From: Bacteroidota bacterium
GTDB lineage: Bacteria > Bacteroidota > Bacteroidia > Chitinophagales > Saprospiraceae
Reading direction: 5' to 3'
Length of the DNA: 64,000 nt
NCBI GenBank assembly: GCA_018222965.1
Contig: JAAEZH010000003.1
Coordinates: forward strand, 148,478 to 212,477
Notes under the pieces: generated by a model
What the model was told of the DNA's origin: nothing
The model's input: the letters and a program-made list of their open reading frames with translations, nothing else
The model's database searches: none
Made by a program: the position numbers and the translations under genes
In this document: positions 36,456 to 44,771 of the stretch, in pieces
Layout: each line of letters begins with the position of its first letter
Numbering within the stretch: the first letter of the stretch is position 1

Positions 36456-38015
36456 TTATTTTCGGGACCGCATCCGGATTATCGGACAAACGACTTCCTC
36501 CAGAGAGATGCCTCCGTGCTGGAAGGTGTTGCGGTAATAATTGTGGTAGTAATTGTAGTTGTTCGGATAGAGGAAGAAACGATCCTCCTTCGCAAAAATG
36601 AAAGTCGAACTGATGTTTGGCTTCGGCAAGCCGGCAATTTCCGGTTTGCGTACTTCGAGTACATCTTTCCGGTCGTATTTGAGATTGCGGCCTACTTTAT
36701 ACCGCAAATTGGTCGTCGTTTCGCGATCGCCCACCACTTTTGAAGGCTGGTTTACCCGAATAGTACCGTGATCGGTGGTTACGATCAATTGTACATCGCG
36801 TTCTGAAATGCGTTCCAGTGCATTCCAGAGCGGCGAATTCTCAAACCAGGATCTGGTCAAAGAACGATAGGCTTTTTCATCACCTGCCAGCTCTTTCAGT
36901 ACCTCCATCTCCGTTCGGGCATGCGAAAGCATGTCGATAAAGTTGTAGACAATCACCGTCAGATCATTATTGAGGTAGTCGAGAATGCGATCGTTCATGT
37001 CTTTGGCATGATTCACATTGGTGACCTTGGTATAATCAACCTTGATCGGACGACGGATCATGCGTTTGACCTGTTCTTTGAGCAGGTCGTGCTCGTGCAT
37101 GTTCTTTCCACCTTTTTCATTGTCGTTGAGCCACCAGTCGGGATAGTGTTTGGCAATATCGCCCGGCATCATACCCGCGAAAATGGAATTTCGACTGTAC
37201 TGGGTGGAAGTAGGTAGAATGCTGAAAAAGAAATCTTCCTCCTCGACTTTGAAGAACTCACTTAGGATTGGTTCGATAATTTTCCACTGGTCAAATCGCA
37301 GATTGTCGAGCAACAGCATGACGGTTGGCACCTCATCGTCTAAATGCGGAAAGATCTTTTTACGCATCAGATTGTAAGACAAGGTTGGAGCTTTCTCCTC
37401 ATCTCCCAGCCATTCGAGATAGTGCTTTTCCACAAACTTGCAGAATTCATTGTTGGCCTCGCTTTTTTGCATGGCGAGGATATCTCCCATTTGAGAGCTG
37501 TTGGAATCATCAATCTTGAGTTCCCAATTGATGATCCGTTTGTAAATATCTACCCACTCGGTAATATCCAGTCCGCTTTGAATCTGCATCATCAACTGGC
37601 GGAATTCCTGTTGGTAATCAGAAGTGGTTTTTTCGCGAACCAGTCGCTTGTTGTCTACTATTTTTTTGAGTGTAAGCAGGATCTGATTTGGATTGACCGG
37701 TTTGATGAGGTAATCGCTAATCTGAGAACCGAGTGCTTCCTCCATGACATCCTCTGCCTCATTTTTTGTGATCATTACGATCGGAATATGCGGCTGTTTT
37801 TCTTTGATCTTGGCAAGTGTTTCAAGCCCGGTAAGGCCGGGCATGGATTCATCCAGAAACACTACAGCCAAGTCAGAATTTTCTTCGCATTCTTCCAGTG
37901 CATCATAGCCATTGGTGACCGTAATGACTTCGTAGCCCCGTTTTTCAAGGAACATGAGCTGGGGTTTGAGCATATCAATCTCGTCATCGGCCCACAATAT
38001 TTTTACTTTATCCAT
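36456..38015 (-). CDS. porX: T9SS response regulator PorX (receiver plus PglZ domain)
   Basis: PorX works with the sensor PorY and sigma factor SigP to control T9SS genes in Porphyromonas. The 519-residue protein has an N-terminal receiver domain with the phospho-acceptor Asp55 in FLDESMPG and the conserved Lys in DYLIKPVNP, a helical linker, and a C-terminal PglZ/alkaline-phosphatase-like domain with metal-site blocks LLLDNLRFDQW and LIVTTDHGTIRV. Length equals known PorX. It is monocistronic. PorY is not in the window. Confidence 0.95.
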   Translation of the reverse strand: MDKVKILWADDEIDMLKPQLMFLEKRGYEVITVTNGYDALEECEENSDLAVVFLDESMPGLTGLETLAKIKEKQPHIPIVMITKNEAEDVMEEALGSQISDYLIKPVNPNQILLTLKKIVDNKRLVREKTTSDYQQEFRQLMMQIQSGLDITEWVDIYKRIINWELKIDDSNSSQMGDILAMQKSEANNEFCKFVEKHYLEWLGDEEKAPTLSYNLMRKKIFPHLDDEVPTVMLLLDNLRFDQWKIIEPILSEFFKVEEEDFFFSILPTSTQYSRNSIFAGMMPGDIAKHYPDWWLNDNEKGGKNMHEHDLLKEQVKRMIRRPIKVDYTKVTNVNHAKDMNDRILDYLNNDLTVIVYNFIDMLSHARTEMEVLKELAGDEKAYRSLTRSWFENSPLWNALERISERDVQLIVTTDHGTIRVNQPSKVVGDRETTTNLRYKVGRNLKYDRKDVLEVRKPEIAGLPKPNISSTFIFAKEDRFFLYPNNYNYYHNYYRNTFQHGGISLEEVVCPIIRMRSRK

Positions 38016-38411
38016 GTATTATAATTGTCTTTTTTTTGGCGGCTTTGGTTAAGCAAATATTATTAATGGGACATACAAGTCCATAATAATTGAAAAAATT
38101 TCCGCTTCGCTCTGTAATTAATTACCTTTACAGGTATAGAAATCGCCCGTCGACTGAGTCGGCGAACGCTAAGGTGAACGCCCATCAACTGAAATATATT
38201 TTCAACCTGTCCAAATCTCTCAGGCTTTTCGAAGAAGCCGGCTACAGTTATCCCATGAATGTCAGGAAAACCGGATTGCCAGCTGTTGCTTAAAGGTAAA
38301 GGTTTTCAATGGTTTATTCTTTTGAGAGTAGGCGTTGAATTTTTCACCTTTATATAATTAGTCAACAGGCATCAGCGGATGTTGCATTTTGCTGATAGAT
38401 AAAGGGTTTAA
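38016..38411. other. Divergent spacer between porX and the HD phosphohydrolase
   Basis: This 396-bp region holds the porX promoter area (TAATATTTGC on the minus strand, one base longer than consensus) and no convincing gene. A 67-codon frame starting from TTG at 38090 has no recognisable domain. Confidence 0.5.
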
Positions 38412-39650
38412 ATGACTTTGCAGCTTATGCAGAAGAAAAAAATCTTTAACGATCCGGTATATGGTTTTGTAAGTATTCCTTACGGATTGTTGTTTGATAT
38501 TATTGAACATCCTTACTATCAGCGCTTGCGCCGGATTAAGCAGGTCAGTCTAACCCACTACGTGTATCCGGGGGCGCTGCATACCCGTTTTAGCCATGCT
38601 ATCGGTGCCATGCATCTGATGACACAGGCCATAAGCGTATTGCGATCCAAAGGTGTGGAGATTACTCCCGAAGAAGGCATTGCGGCTCAGGCAGCCATAC
38701 TGCTGCACGATATTGGACATGGTCCGTTTTCGCACACCCTGGAGAACACCCTGATTGATGTGTCGCATGAGACTATTTCCATCTTATTTATGGAGGAGTT
38801 GAATGCCCAATTTGACGGTAAGCTGGATTTGGCCATCAGGATCTTTCAGGATAAATATGAAAAGCCTTTTCTGAATCAGTTAATCTCTGGCCAGCTTGAT
38901 ATGGATCGGATGGATTACCTGAATCGCGATAGCTTCTTTACGGGTGTATATGAAGGAGTGATTGGGTACGACCGGATTATAAAGATGCTGGATGTTCAGG
39001 ATGGCGAACTGGTTGTAGAGGAGAAGGGGATATATTCTATTGAGAAATTTTTAATGGCCCGCCGGTTAATGTATTGGCAGGTTTATTTGCATAAAGCAGT
39101 TTTAGCTGTAGAACAAATGATGGTAAGAGCCTTTGGCCGGGCCAGGCATCTTGCCAAAGAAGGAATGACTTTCAATGTACCCGAAAGTCTGGCGTTTTTT
39201 CTCTACGGTGATTTTAGTGAAGATGATTTTGTCAACCGGCGAAAAGAATTGTTGGAGCATTTTTCCAGCCTGGATGACAATGATGTAGTGAGCGCTCTAA
39301 AAACGTTTACTAAAAGTAGTGACAAGTTGCTCGCATTTCTGTCTTCTTCCATCATCAACAGAAAATTGTTTAGGTTGAAATTGCAAAATGAGCCGATAGA
39401 ACAAGCCCGCAAAAGCCTTGTTTTAGAAAAGATTATGGATCGATATGGCTTGAGTGCTGAAGAATCAGAATGGCTTTTAATCAGCGGAAGTGAGACTAAT
39501 AGCATGTACAGCACGTCTAAAGAAGAAATTAAGATCCTGTTTAAAAATGGAAAGGTGGCTCCAATGTCTGAATCCAGTGACTTTGGGATTACTCCCGGCC
39601 TGATAGAAAAGTATTATCTGGCCTACCCCAAAGAACTGGGGCATTTATAG
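38412..39650 (+). CDS. HD-domain phosphohydrolase (dNTPase/SAMHD1-like)
   Basis: The 412-residue protein shows the HD metal-site order of the YwfO/SAMHD1 family: His62 in RFSHAIGAMHL, His99-Asp100 in LLHDIGHGPFSHTLE, and the late aspartate in SGQLDMDRMDYLNRDSFFTG. Family members hydrolyse dNTPs or related nucleotides to nucleoside and triphosphate; the substrate here is not determined. The C-terminal part is helical. A second ATG six codons in is possible. It is followed 54 bp later by the repeat protein gene. Confidence 0.9.
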   Translation: MTLQLMQKKKIFNDPVYGFVSIPYGLLFDIIEHPYYQRLRRIKQVSLTHYVYPGALHTRFSHAIGAMHLMTQAISVLRSKGVEITPEEGIAAQAAILLHDIGHGPFSHTLENTLIDVSHETISILFMEELNAQFDGKLDLAIRIFQDKYEKPFLNQLISGQLDMDRMDYLNRDSFFTGVYEGVIGYDRIIKMLDVQDGELVVEEKGIYSIEKFLMARRLMYWQVYLHKAVLAVEQMMVRAFGRARHLAKEGMTFNVPESLAFFLYGDFSEDDFVNRRKELLEHFSSLDDNDVVSALKTFTKSSDKLLAFLSSSIINRKLFRLKLQNEPIEQARKSLVLEKIMDRYGLSAEESEWLLISGSETNSMYSTSKEEIKILFKNGKVAPMSESSDFGITPGLIEKYYLAYPKELGHL

Positions 39651-39704
39651 GAAAGTATAGTTCAGATATATTAATACCATCTAATTAAAATTGATTAGTT
39701 AGTT

Positions 39705-41087
39705 ATGAGAAAATTTAACCTGTTTCTTACCCTGGGATTTATGCTGTTTGGGTTTAGCCTAATGGCTCAACCAGGAGATGTCCCACCCAATGCAGAGCCC
39801 GGTAAGTGCTATGCAAAGTGTATTATTCCTGATGAGTATTCAACCGTTACCGAGCAGGTAGAAGTTAAAGCGGCTTCTACTCGTACTGAAGTTGTGGATG
39901 CAACTTTTGAGACGGTTACCGAACAAGTACTCGCCAAGGAAGAATCTAAAAAACTGGTTCCGGTTGCCGCTCAATACGAAAACGTATCCGAGCAGATCAT
40001 GATTACTCCGGAGACTAAAAAAATGGTCTATGTTCCTGCTGTCTATGAGACCGTTAGTGAGCAAGTTTTGGTTAAGGAAGAAAGCAAACGTCTTATTCCT
40101 GTACCAGCCGTGTATGAGACCGTTAAAGAACAGGTACTGGTAAAGGCAGAATCCAAAAAAGTAAGTGAGGTTGCTGCCGTTTATAAAACCGTTACCGAAG
40201 AGTATATAGTCGATCCGGCCCATACCCGCATTGAAGTGCTGGAGCCAACCATGGAAGAGCGCACGGAGCGCATCGAAGTGAAGCCGGCTACCACTAAATG
40301 GGTGAAACGCCAGGCCGATCGCAATTGTCTTTCTGCTGATCCAAATGACTGTCTCGTTTGGTGTCTGGTAGAAGTGCCGGCTGAATTTGAAACGGTAACC
40401 AAGCGTGTAAACGTAGGTTGTGACGGTTCGGGTGTAGCCAATTCCGGTTGTATCCGCGAAGTAACGGTACCTGCAAAAACAGCTACCCGGGAAAAGCGTG
40501 TTGTTGAATCGCCTGCTTCCGTTAAGGAGGAAGTGATTCCGGCCGAATATAAAACCATTGAGCGTCAGGTATTGAAAACGCCGGCTTCGGTTAAAGAAGA
40601 GATTATCCCTGCAGAGTATAAAACCGTAAAACGTCAGGTTGTGAAAACGCCTGCACGTATGGAAGAACAGGTAATCCCTGCTGAGTACATTACAGTTACC
40701 CGGGAAGTAGTTAAGACACCCGCTTCGTTCAAAGAAGAAGTGATTCCGGCTGAGTACGAGTCAATCACAATGCAAAAAGTTGCCAGCCCGGCTTCTACCA
40801 AAGTGATCAATGTACCTGCTGAGATTATCCCGGTATCTAAGCGCAGCCTCGTTAAAAAAGGTGGGTTCACCGAATGGCGTGAAGTGCTTTGTAATACAGA
40901 AATTACAAGCTTTACCATCCGTCAGGTACAACAGGCACTGGCAGACAAAGGATACGATCCGGGGCCGATCGACGGCATCCTGGGTGTGCGTACCAAAGCA
41001 GCTCTGACACAGTACCAAAAAGACAATGGATTGCCCGTTGGTCAGATGGACCTTGAGACACTGAATGCATTAGGGGTGTCGTATTAG
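39705..41087 (+). CDS. Secreted 23-residue-repeat protein with C-terminal peptidoglycan-binding domain
   Basis: The 460-residue protein has a signal peptide (MRKFNLFLTLGFMLFGFSLM, then AQPG), a Cys-x3-Cys motif (35, 39), and two runs of a 23-residue repeat. The first spans about 40-190, with aromatic anchors at 45, 68, 91, 114, 137 and 160 and the pattern PAVYETVSEQVLVKEESKR. The second spans about 255-385, with anchors at 282, 305, 328, 351 and 374 and the pattern IPAEYKTVKRQVVKTPAS. Between them lies a cysteine-rich section (208, 216, 220, 239, 249). Residues about 402-458 are a PG_binding_1 domain (VQQALADKGYDPGPIDG). It probably links the wall to an extended repeat rod; its function is unknown. 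Confidence 0.85.
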   Translation: MRKFNLFLTLGFMLFGFSLMAQPGDVPPNAEPGKCYAKCIIPDEYSTVTEQVEVKAASTRTEVVDATFETVTEQVLAKEESKKLVPVAAQYENVSEQIMITPETKKMVYVPAVYETVSEQVLVKEESKRLIPVPAVYETVKEQVLVKAESKKVSEVAAVYKTVTEEYIVDPAHTRIEVLEPTMEERTERIEVKPATTKWVKRQADRNCLSADPNDCLVWCLVEVPAEFETVTKRVNVGCDGSGVANSGCIREVTVPAKTATREKRVVESPASVKEEVIPAEYKTIERQVLKTPASVKEEIIPAEYKTVKRQVVKTPARMEEQVIPAEYITVTREVVKTPASFKEEVIPAEYESITMQKVASPASTKVINVPAEIIPVSKRSLVKKGGFTEWREVLCNTEITSFTIRQVQQALADKGYDPGPIDGILGVRTKAALTQYQKDNGLPVGQMDLETLNALGVSY

Positions 41088-41141
41088 TTCTGAATGTAGA
41101 ATGTAGTGGAGATTTCCGATTTACATTTCCCGTTTTAAATT

Positions 41142-41181
41142 AAAAAATCCCCGGCGAGCATAATTCGTCGGGGATTTTTTT
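41142..41181 (+). terminator. Terminator of the repeat-protein gene
   Basis: AAAAATCCCCGGCGA pairs with TCGTCGGGGATTTTT (one G-T pair), with a T-run to 41181. The A-run on the left also allows use by the convergent carbonic-anhydrase operon. Confidence 0.9.
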
Positions 41182-41199
41182 GCTTACGCGAATGGGGGC

Positions 41200-41715
41200 T
41201 CAGGCCTTGTACCAACCGGAGTAAAACACATAATTGGAGGCGATGCGTTCAATGGTGTCTTTCGACTGCTCCGAATCCAGTTTTTTAACCTTTTTGGCCG
41301 GTACGCCGGCATAAATGTAACCCGGCTCCAGTTTGCTGTTTTCCAAAACAACAGCTCCGGCAGCGATCAGGGTGCCGGATGGGATGTGGGCATGATCCAT
41401 AACAATAGCCCCCATTCCGATCAGTACATTATCTTCAATGGTACAGCCATGCACCAGTGCTCGATGGCCAATAGAGACGTTATTGCCAATATGGGTTGGG
41501 GCCCGTTCGTAGGTGCAATGGATAACCGCTCCGTCCTGAACATTTACCCGGTTGCCCATCCGAATGGAATGAACATCGCCGCGTAATACTGCCTGGTACC
41601 AAATGCTGCATTCATCTCCCATTTCCACGTCCCCAATAATGGTGGCGTTTTCAGCAAAGAAACAGTCCTTGCCATATTTAGGATGAATGCCTTTCAGTTG
41701 ACGGATAAGTGCCAT
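41200..41715 (-). CDS. Gamma carbonic anhydrase family protein
   Basis: The 171-residue left-handed beta-helix protein has hexapeptide repeats throughout and the three metal histidines of gamma carbonic anhydrases: His66 (AVIHCTY), His84 and His89 (IGHRALVHG), with the usual five-residue spacing of the last two. It may hydrate CO2; many homologues (YrdA/PaaY type) are weakly active or act as thioesterases. Its ATG is 5 bp after the stop of the TraB/GumN gene, so they form an operon. Confidence 0.92.
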   Translation of the reverse strand: MALIRQLKGIHPKYGKDCFFAENATIIGDVEMGDECSIWYQAVLRGDVHSIRMGNRVNVQDGAVIHCTYERAPTHIGNNVSIGHRALVHGCTIEDNVLIGMGAIVMDHAHIPSGTLIAAGAVVLENSKLEPGYIYAGVPAKKVKKLDSEQSKDTIERIASNYVFYSGWYKA

Positions 41716-41720
41716 GAATA

Positions 41721-42674
41721 TTATGGATTTTGATTAGTGATCGGCTTGACCGTGTAGCCGGCTTCCCGAAGCAGGTTTACAACCCCTTGTTCTCCCCCGA
41801 GGTGGCCGGCACCGACAGCAAAAAAGGTGGGCTTTTCGGCCATCATTTCTGCCATCACCGGAATCCAGTTGATGTTTCGGTTAATGAGAAGGAGCTTTTC
41901 GTAGGGAGCATATTGCGAATCTTCTTCGCTAAAACTGCTGGCCATGGCGTTGATGTCTTCCGTTGTATAGAGGCGGGTCAGCATATCCATTTCGCTTTCA
42001 CCTTCCGCTTCCGTTCCATCAGCTTCAACCGACATTTTTACAGATTCCAAAAGCATCTCCGCCTGTACCTCGTAAGGAATACTGTCGAAGAGGCTGACCT
42101 GATATTCAGCTGTTTCCAATCCAGCCGTTTCCAGTTCCATGGCTTTGGCCATGTCGTAAAATTCAAATTCATAGGAAACCATTTCGCTCTCGCTGGAACC
42201 GGTGGGATCCAGACTTCCCATGTCTGTATCAGCCATCGCAGATACGAAGAGCGGTTTTATGCGGTCGAGCATAAACATAGGCATACCCTGCGCTTCAAAA
42301 TGATCTGAAACCAGTTTGTAATCGTCTTCGCTAAGCAGGTCACTGAGACGAAGGCCATCGTCCATGAAGATTTGCATCATAAGGCTGATTTGGGAAAAGA
42401 GGTTTGTCATCTCTGCCATATCAATCTCAAAAGTGACGCGTTTGCATTCGGCGAAAGCCGCTTTGGTCTGATCAGTCATGAAAAAATCATCCCGGCCAAT
42501 CATGTGAATCGTGCCGTAGAGATAAGAGGTCTTTTTTACATCCTTCCCGGAAATTTCCCAAAGAAGGGCGTTCTCGGTGATCAGCTCTTTTGGTTGCACT
42601 TCTTCCTGCCCAAAAAGAGGCATACTTATAGCCGTGAGGCAAAGCAGGAGTGCGAAGTTTAACAGTCGTTGCAT
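41721..42674 (-). CDS. TraB/GumN family protein, exported
   Basis: The 317-residue product has a signal peptide (MQRLLNFALLLCLTAISMPL, then FGQ) and the family's two metal-site motifs: SYLYGTIHMIG at about 50-60 and the C-terminal FAVGAGHLGGEQGVVNLL, which ends, as usual, in a GYTVKPI strand. TraB/GumN (Tiki-like) proteins are putative metalloproteases; the bacterial role is unclear. It leads the operon with the carbonic anhydrase gene. Confidence 0.9.
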   Translation of the reverse strand: MQRLLNFALLLCLTAISMPLFGQEEVQPKELITENALLWEISGKDVKKTSYLYGTIHMIGRDDFFMTDQTKAAFAECKRVTFEIDMAEMTNLFSQISLMMQIFMDDGLRLSDLLSEDDYKLVSDHFEAQGMPMFMLDRIKPLFVSAMADTDMGSLDPTGSSESEMVSYEFEFYDMAKAMELETAGLETAEYQVSLFDSIPYEVQAEMLLESVKMSVEADGTEAEGESEMDMLTRLYTTEDINAMASSFSEEDSQYAPYEKLLLINRNINWIPVMAEMMAEKPTFFAVGAGHLGGEQGVVNLLREAGYTVKPITNQNP

Positions 42675-42815
42675 TTTTTTGGTTTATTTTTTAGCCAATG
42701 GCCGGGGATTTTTATCCGTATCCGGAAAATCATTCGGCGCAAGCCTGATAATATTAAAATTGGGTGGTAAATAACTAATGCAAAATACCGGTAAAAAGTT
42801 GAATTTCCGGAAATT

Positions 42816-43760
42816 CTATCTCGTAGTGTCTATATCTTCAACGATCCGGAAGAGCATATTGAGATCTTCAAAAAACTCCCGTACCAGTTCGAAACTGACA
42901 TTTGAACGCAGAATGTTTGGTTCCAGTATATCCTTTGGTTCGGTGATGGCTATGTAGCCTTTTTTGTTGATGAAGGAGAGGTAAATCTCTTTACCGGTCA
43001 CCTTTCGATAATGGACGATTGCTTCCTGCGTAGGTTCCGAAAGCATGTCGCGAAAAGTAGCGTCGCGCGTGGCAAAGGTCATGAAGTGTTTGCGAAACGC
43101 CTCATTGCGCATAAACCCGTCGATGCGCATGGCTCTTTTGGCGGTTATTTCCTTAATAGACCGGGTGAGGTATTGCCTGAATTCTCGTGGCAGAACAAGA
43201 ATCTCTCCATAGGTGGATTCCTGGAAATTTGCGATCAGATAAACGCCCCGGAATACATAATTGAGTCGATCCCGCACCCGGGAAAATTCCCGAACATTGA
43301 GTTCGCACATCTCAAATTCGGCTTCTCCGATGCGTCCTTTGATGTAATCTTCTCCCTGATACACCTTGGGTTTGGTCACGAAGATGTTGCTTTCCAGAAA
43401 TTGCCTGACCGAAAGTTTCTTTTTAGGGTCATACTCCAGCCGGCCGTAGTTGATGCCGTCGTCAATGAAATCCAGTATGAGGTTTACAATATGCGGTTTA
43501 AAAGTGGTTCGGAATTTCTGAATCCGGTAAAGGATATAACTGCTATACAAGACCGTAGGAATTAGCAGGACCAGTGCCAGCGCAAATTGCTTGAGGTAGA
43601 GTTGAAGCAGAAAAATACCGAGGAAGATCAACACAGATACGCCAAAGAGCAGCAAAAGCCGCAACCTTCGGCGTTCCAGGCGCACCAGTTCGGGTTGGAT
43701 GGTGTGGTTGTAATAAATGCGGAATTTTTCCAGCCGATCGTGTTGTATATCAGCGCTCAT
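42816..43760 (-). CDS. DUF3137 domain membrane protein
   Basis: The ATG at 43760 gives 314 residues; a longer frame uses only TTG. The N-terminal 45 residues are charged (HDRLEKFRIYYNHTIQPELV), followed by two membrane helices at about 35-80 and a C-terminal soluble domain. That domain has the DUF3137 pattern FRGVYLIANFQESTYGEILV, then a late KKGYIAI strand and a FELVREFFEDLNMLFRIVED end. The family resembles Kelch/galanin-associated bacterial membrane proteins of unknown role. It stands alone, 141 bp upstream of the TraB/GumN gene in the same direction. Confidence 0.8.
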   Translation of the reverse strand: MSADIQHDRLEKFRIYYNHTIQPELVRLERRRLRLLLLFGVSVLIFLGIFLLQLYLKQFALALVLLIPTVLYSSYILYRIQKFRTTFKPHIVNLILDFIDDGINYGRLEYDPKKKLSVRQFLESNIFVTKPKVYQGEDYIKGRIGEAEFEMCELNVREFSRVRDRLNYVFRGVYLIANFQESTYGEILVLPREFRQYLTRSIKEITAKRAMRIDGFMRNEAFRKHFMTFATRDATFRDMLSEPTQEAIVHYRKVTGKEIYLSFINKKGYIAITEPKDILEPNILRSNVSFELVREFFEDLNMLFRIVEDIDTTR

Positions 43761-43871
43761 GTTACTTTGAGAAGTCAAATAATTAGCGGTAAGATACGGA
43801 GGCTTCCAAAGCTTGTTTGGTTAGGCCCGAATTTATTGTCAGATTAATTGCATTTTAGGAAGCACCCGGCT

Positions 43872-43900
43872 AAGTGTATCACAAACACTTTTGCTATATT
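43872..43900 (+). promoter_or_regulatory. Inverted repeat at the promoter of a T9SS cargo gene
   Basis: AAGTGT (43872-43877) and ACACTT (43885-43890) form a 6-bp inverted repeat with a 7-nt centre. It abuts TTGCTATATTTA, a promoter-like stretch, 50-60 bp upstream of the ATG at 43951. It could be an operator. Confidence 0.35.
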
Positions 43901-43950
43901 TACCGCAAGTAAACTTACTATTACTTTATTGTAAACCATAATTCTATCCG

Positions 43951-44676
43951 ATGATGAAAAGTATTTACACAATTGCTTTTTTCCTTTGCCTGGGGTCTTT
44001 TGTACAGGCACAATCACCAATATCAGCGTGTAACCGCGCAGATGGAGGTATTGAAATTGCTTTCGATTACAGCCTGAACTGTCCGAATGCTCCCGGTGAT
44101 CTTTCCGGTCTCGCAGAGATCGGTTTCCACTCCGGAGCAGACATGTGGTCTGCTGTAGTTGACTGGGATGCTGCTGATGCAGTTACTGGTGTTAACGATG
44201 GCAATGATCTCTTTACTGTAACGCTGGAAGATCCGGCTGCTTACTATGGTGCAGCTCCTTCTGAAAACATTTACTTCGTTTTCAACCAGGGTCCGGAAAC
44301 ACCGGATACTCCATGGGATTCTGAAGGCAAAGACGATGATGGTGCCGGTGGATGTGCTGACTTTTTTGTCGTACTCGCTGACATTACTGAAGATTGCGAA
44401 GCCGTTAACTCTGTAGCTGATCTGAAACTGGACAATGAGATCACAGTATCTCCAAATCCATTCATTGAAACAGCTTACATCACTATCAACAATGCTGAAG
44501 GTGAAGTATTTGATATTACGGTTACAAATCTCGCTGGTCAGGCTGTACGCATGATCAATGGTTTCAACGGGGAGCAGCTCGAATTGGAGCGTGGCAACCT
44601 GGTTTCCGGCATGTACTTCATTACTTTCCGCAATGCTGAAGGTAAATTTGCTACTGAAAAAGTAGTTGTACGCTAA
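43951..44676 (+). CDS. Secreted protein with T9SS type A sorting domain
   Basis: The 241-residue product has a signal peptide (MMKSIYTIAFFLCLGSFVQA) and a beta-rich domain with two cysteine-flanked parts and an acidic loop (WDSEGKDDDGAGGC). The last about 75 residues form a type A sorting domain (VSPNPFIETAYITINN, VTNLAGQAVRM, GMYFITFRN, final KVVVR). The N-terminal domain is not recognised, though it resembles small domains seen in other Bacteroidota cargos. Codon use appears highly regular, as in abundant proteins, but this was not measured. A terminator follows. Confidence 0.88.
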   Translation: MMKSIYTIAFFLCLGSFVQAQSPISACNRADGGIEIAFDYSLNCPNAPGDLSGLAEIGFHSGADMWSAVVDWDAADAVTGVNDGNDLFTVTLEDPAAYYGAAPSENIYFVFNQGPETPDTPWDSEGKDDDGAGGCADFFVVLADITEDCEAVNSVADLKLDNEITVSPNPFIETAYITINNAEGEVFDITVTNLAGQAVRMINGFNGEQLELERGNLVSGMYFITFRNAEGKFATEKVVVR

Positions 44677-44701
44677 GAAATTTAGATTGAAGCGAAAATG
44701 G

Positions 44702-44738
44702 AAAGCTGTCTGTGTAAACAGGCAGCTTTTCTTTTTTT
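44702..44738 (+). terminator. Terminator after the small T9SS cargo gene
   Basis: AAAGCTGTCTGT (44702-44713) pairs with ACAGGCAGCTTT (44718-44729, one G-T pair) around GTAA, then TCTTTTTTT. Confidence 0.9.
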
Positions 44739-44771
44739 ACCTTCCGGTGAATGTTTTTAAACGTGAAACAT

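Noticed and set aside
38090-38293. 67-codon plus-strand frame upstream of the HD phosphohydrolase
   Set aside because: It starts with TTG, shows no domain or signal peptide, and lies in a promoter region.
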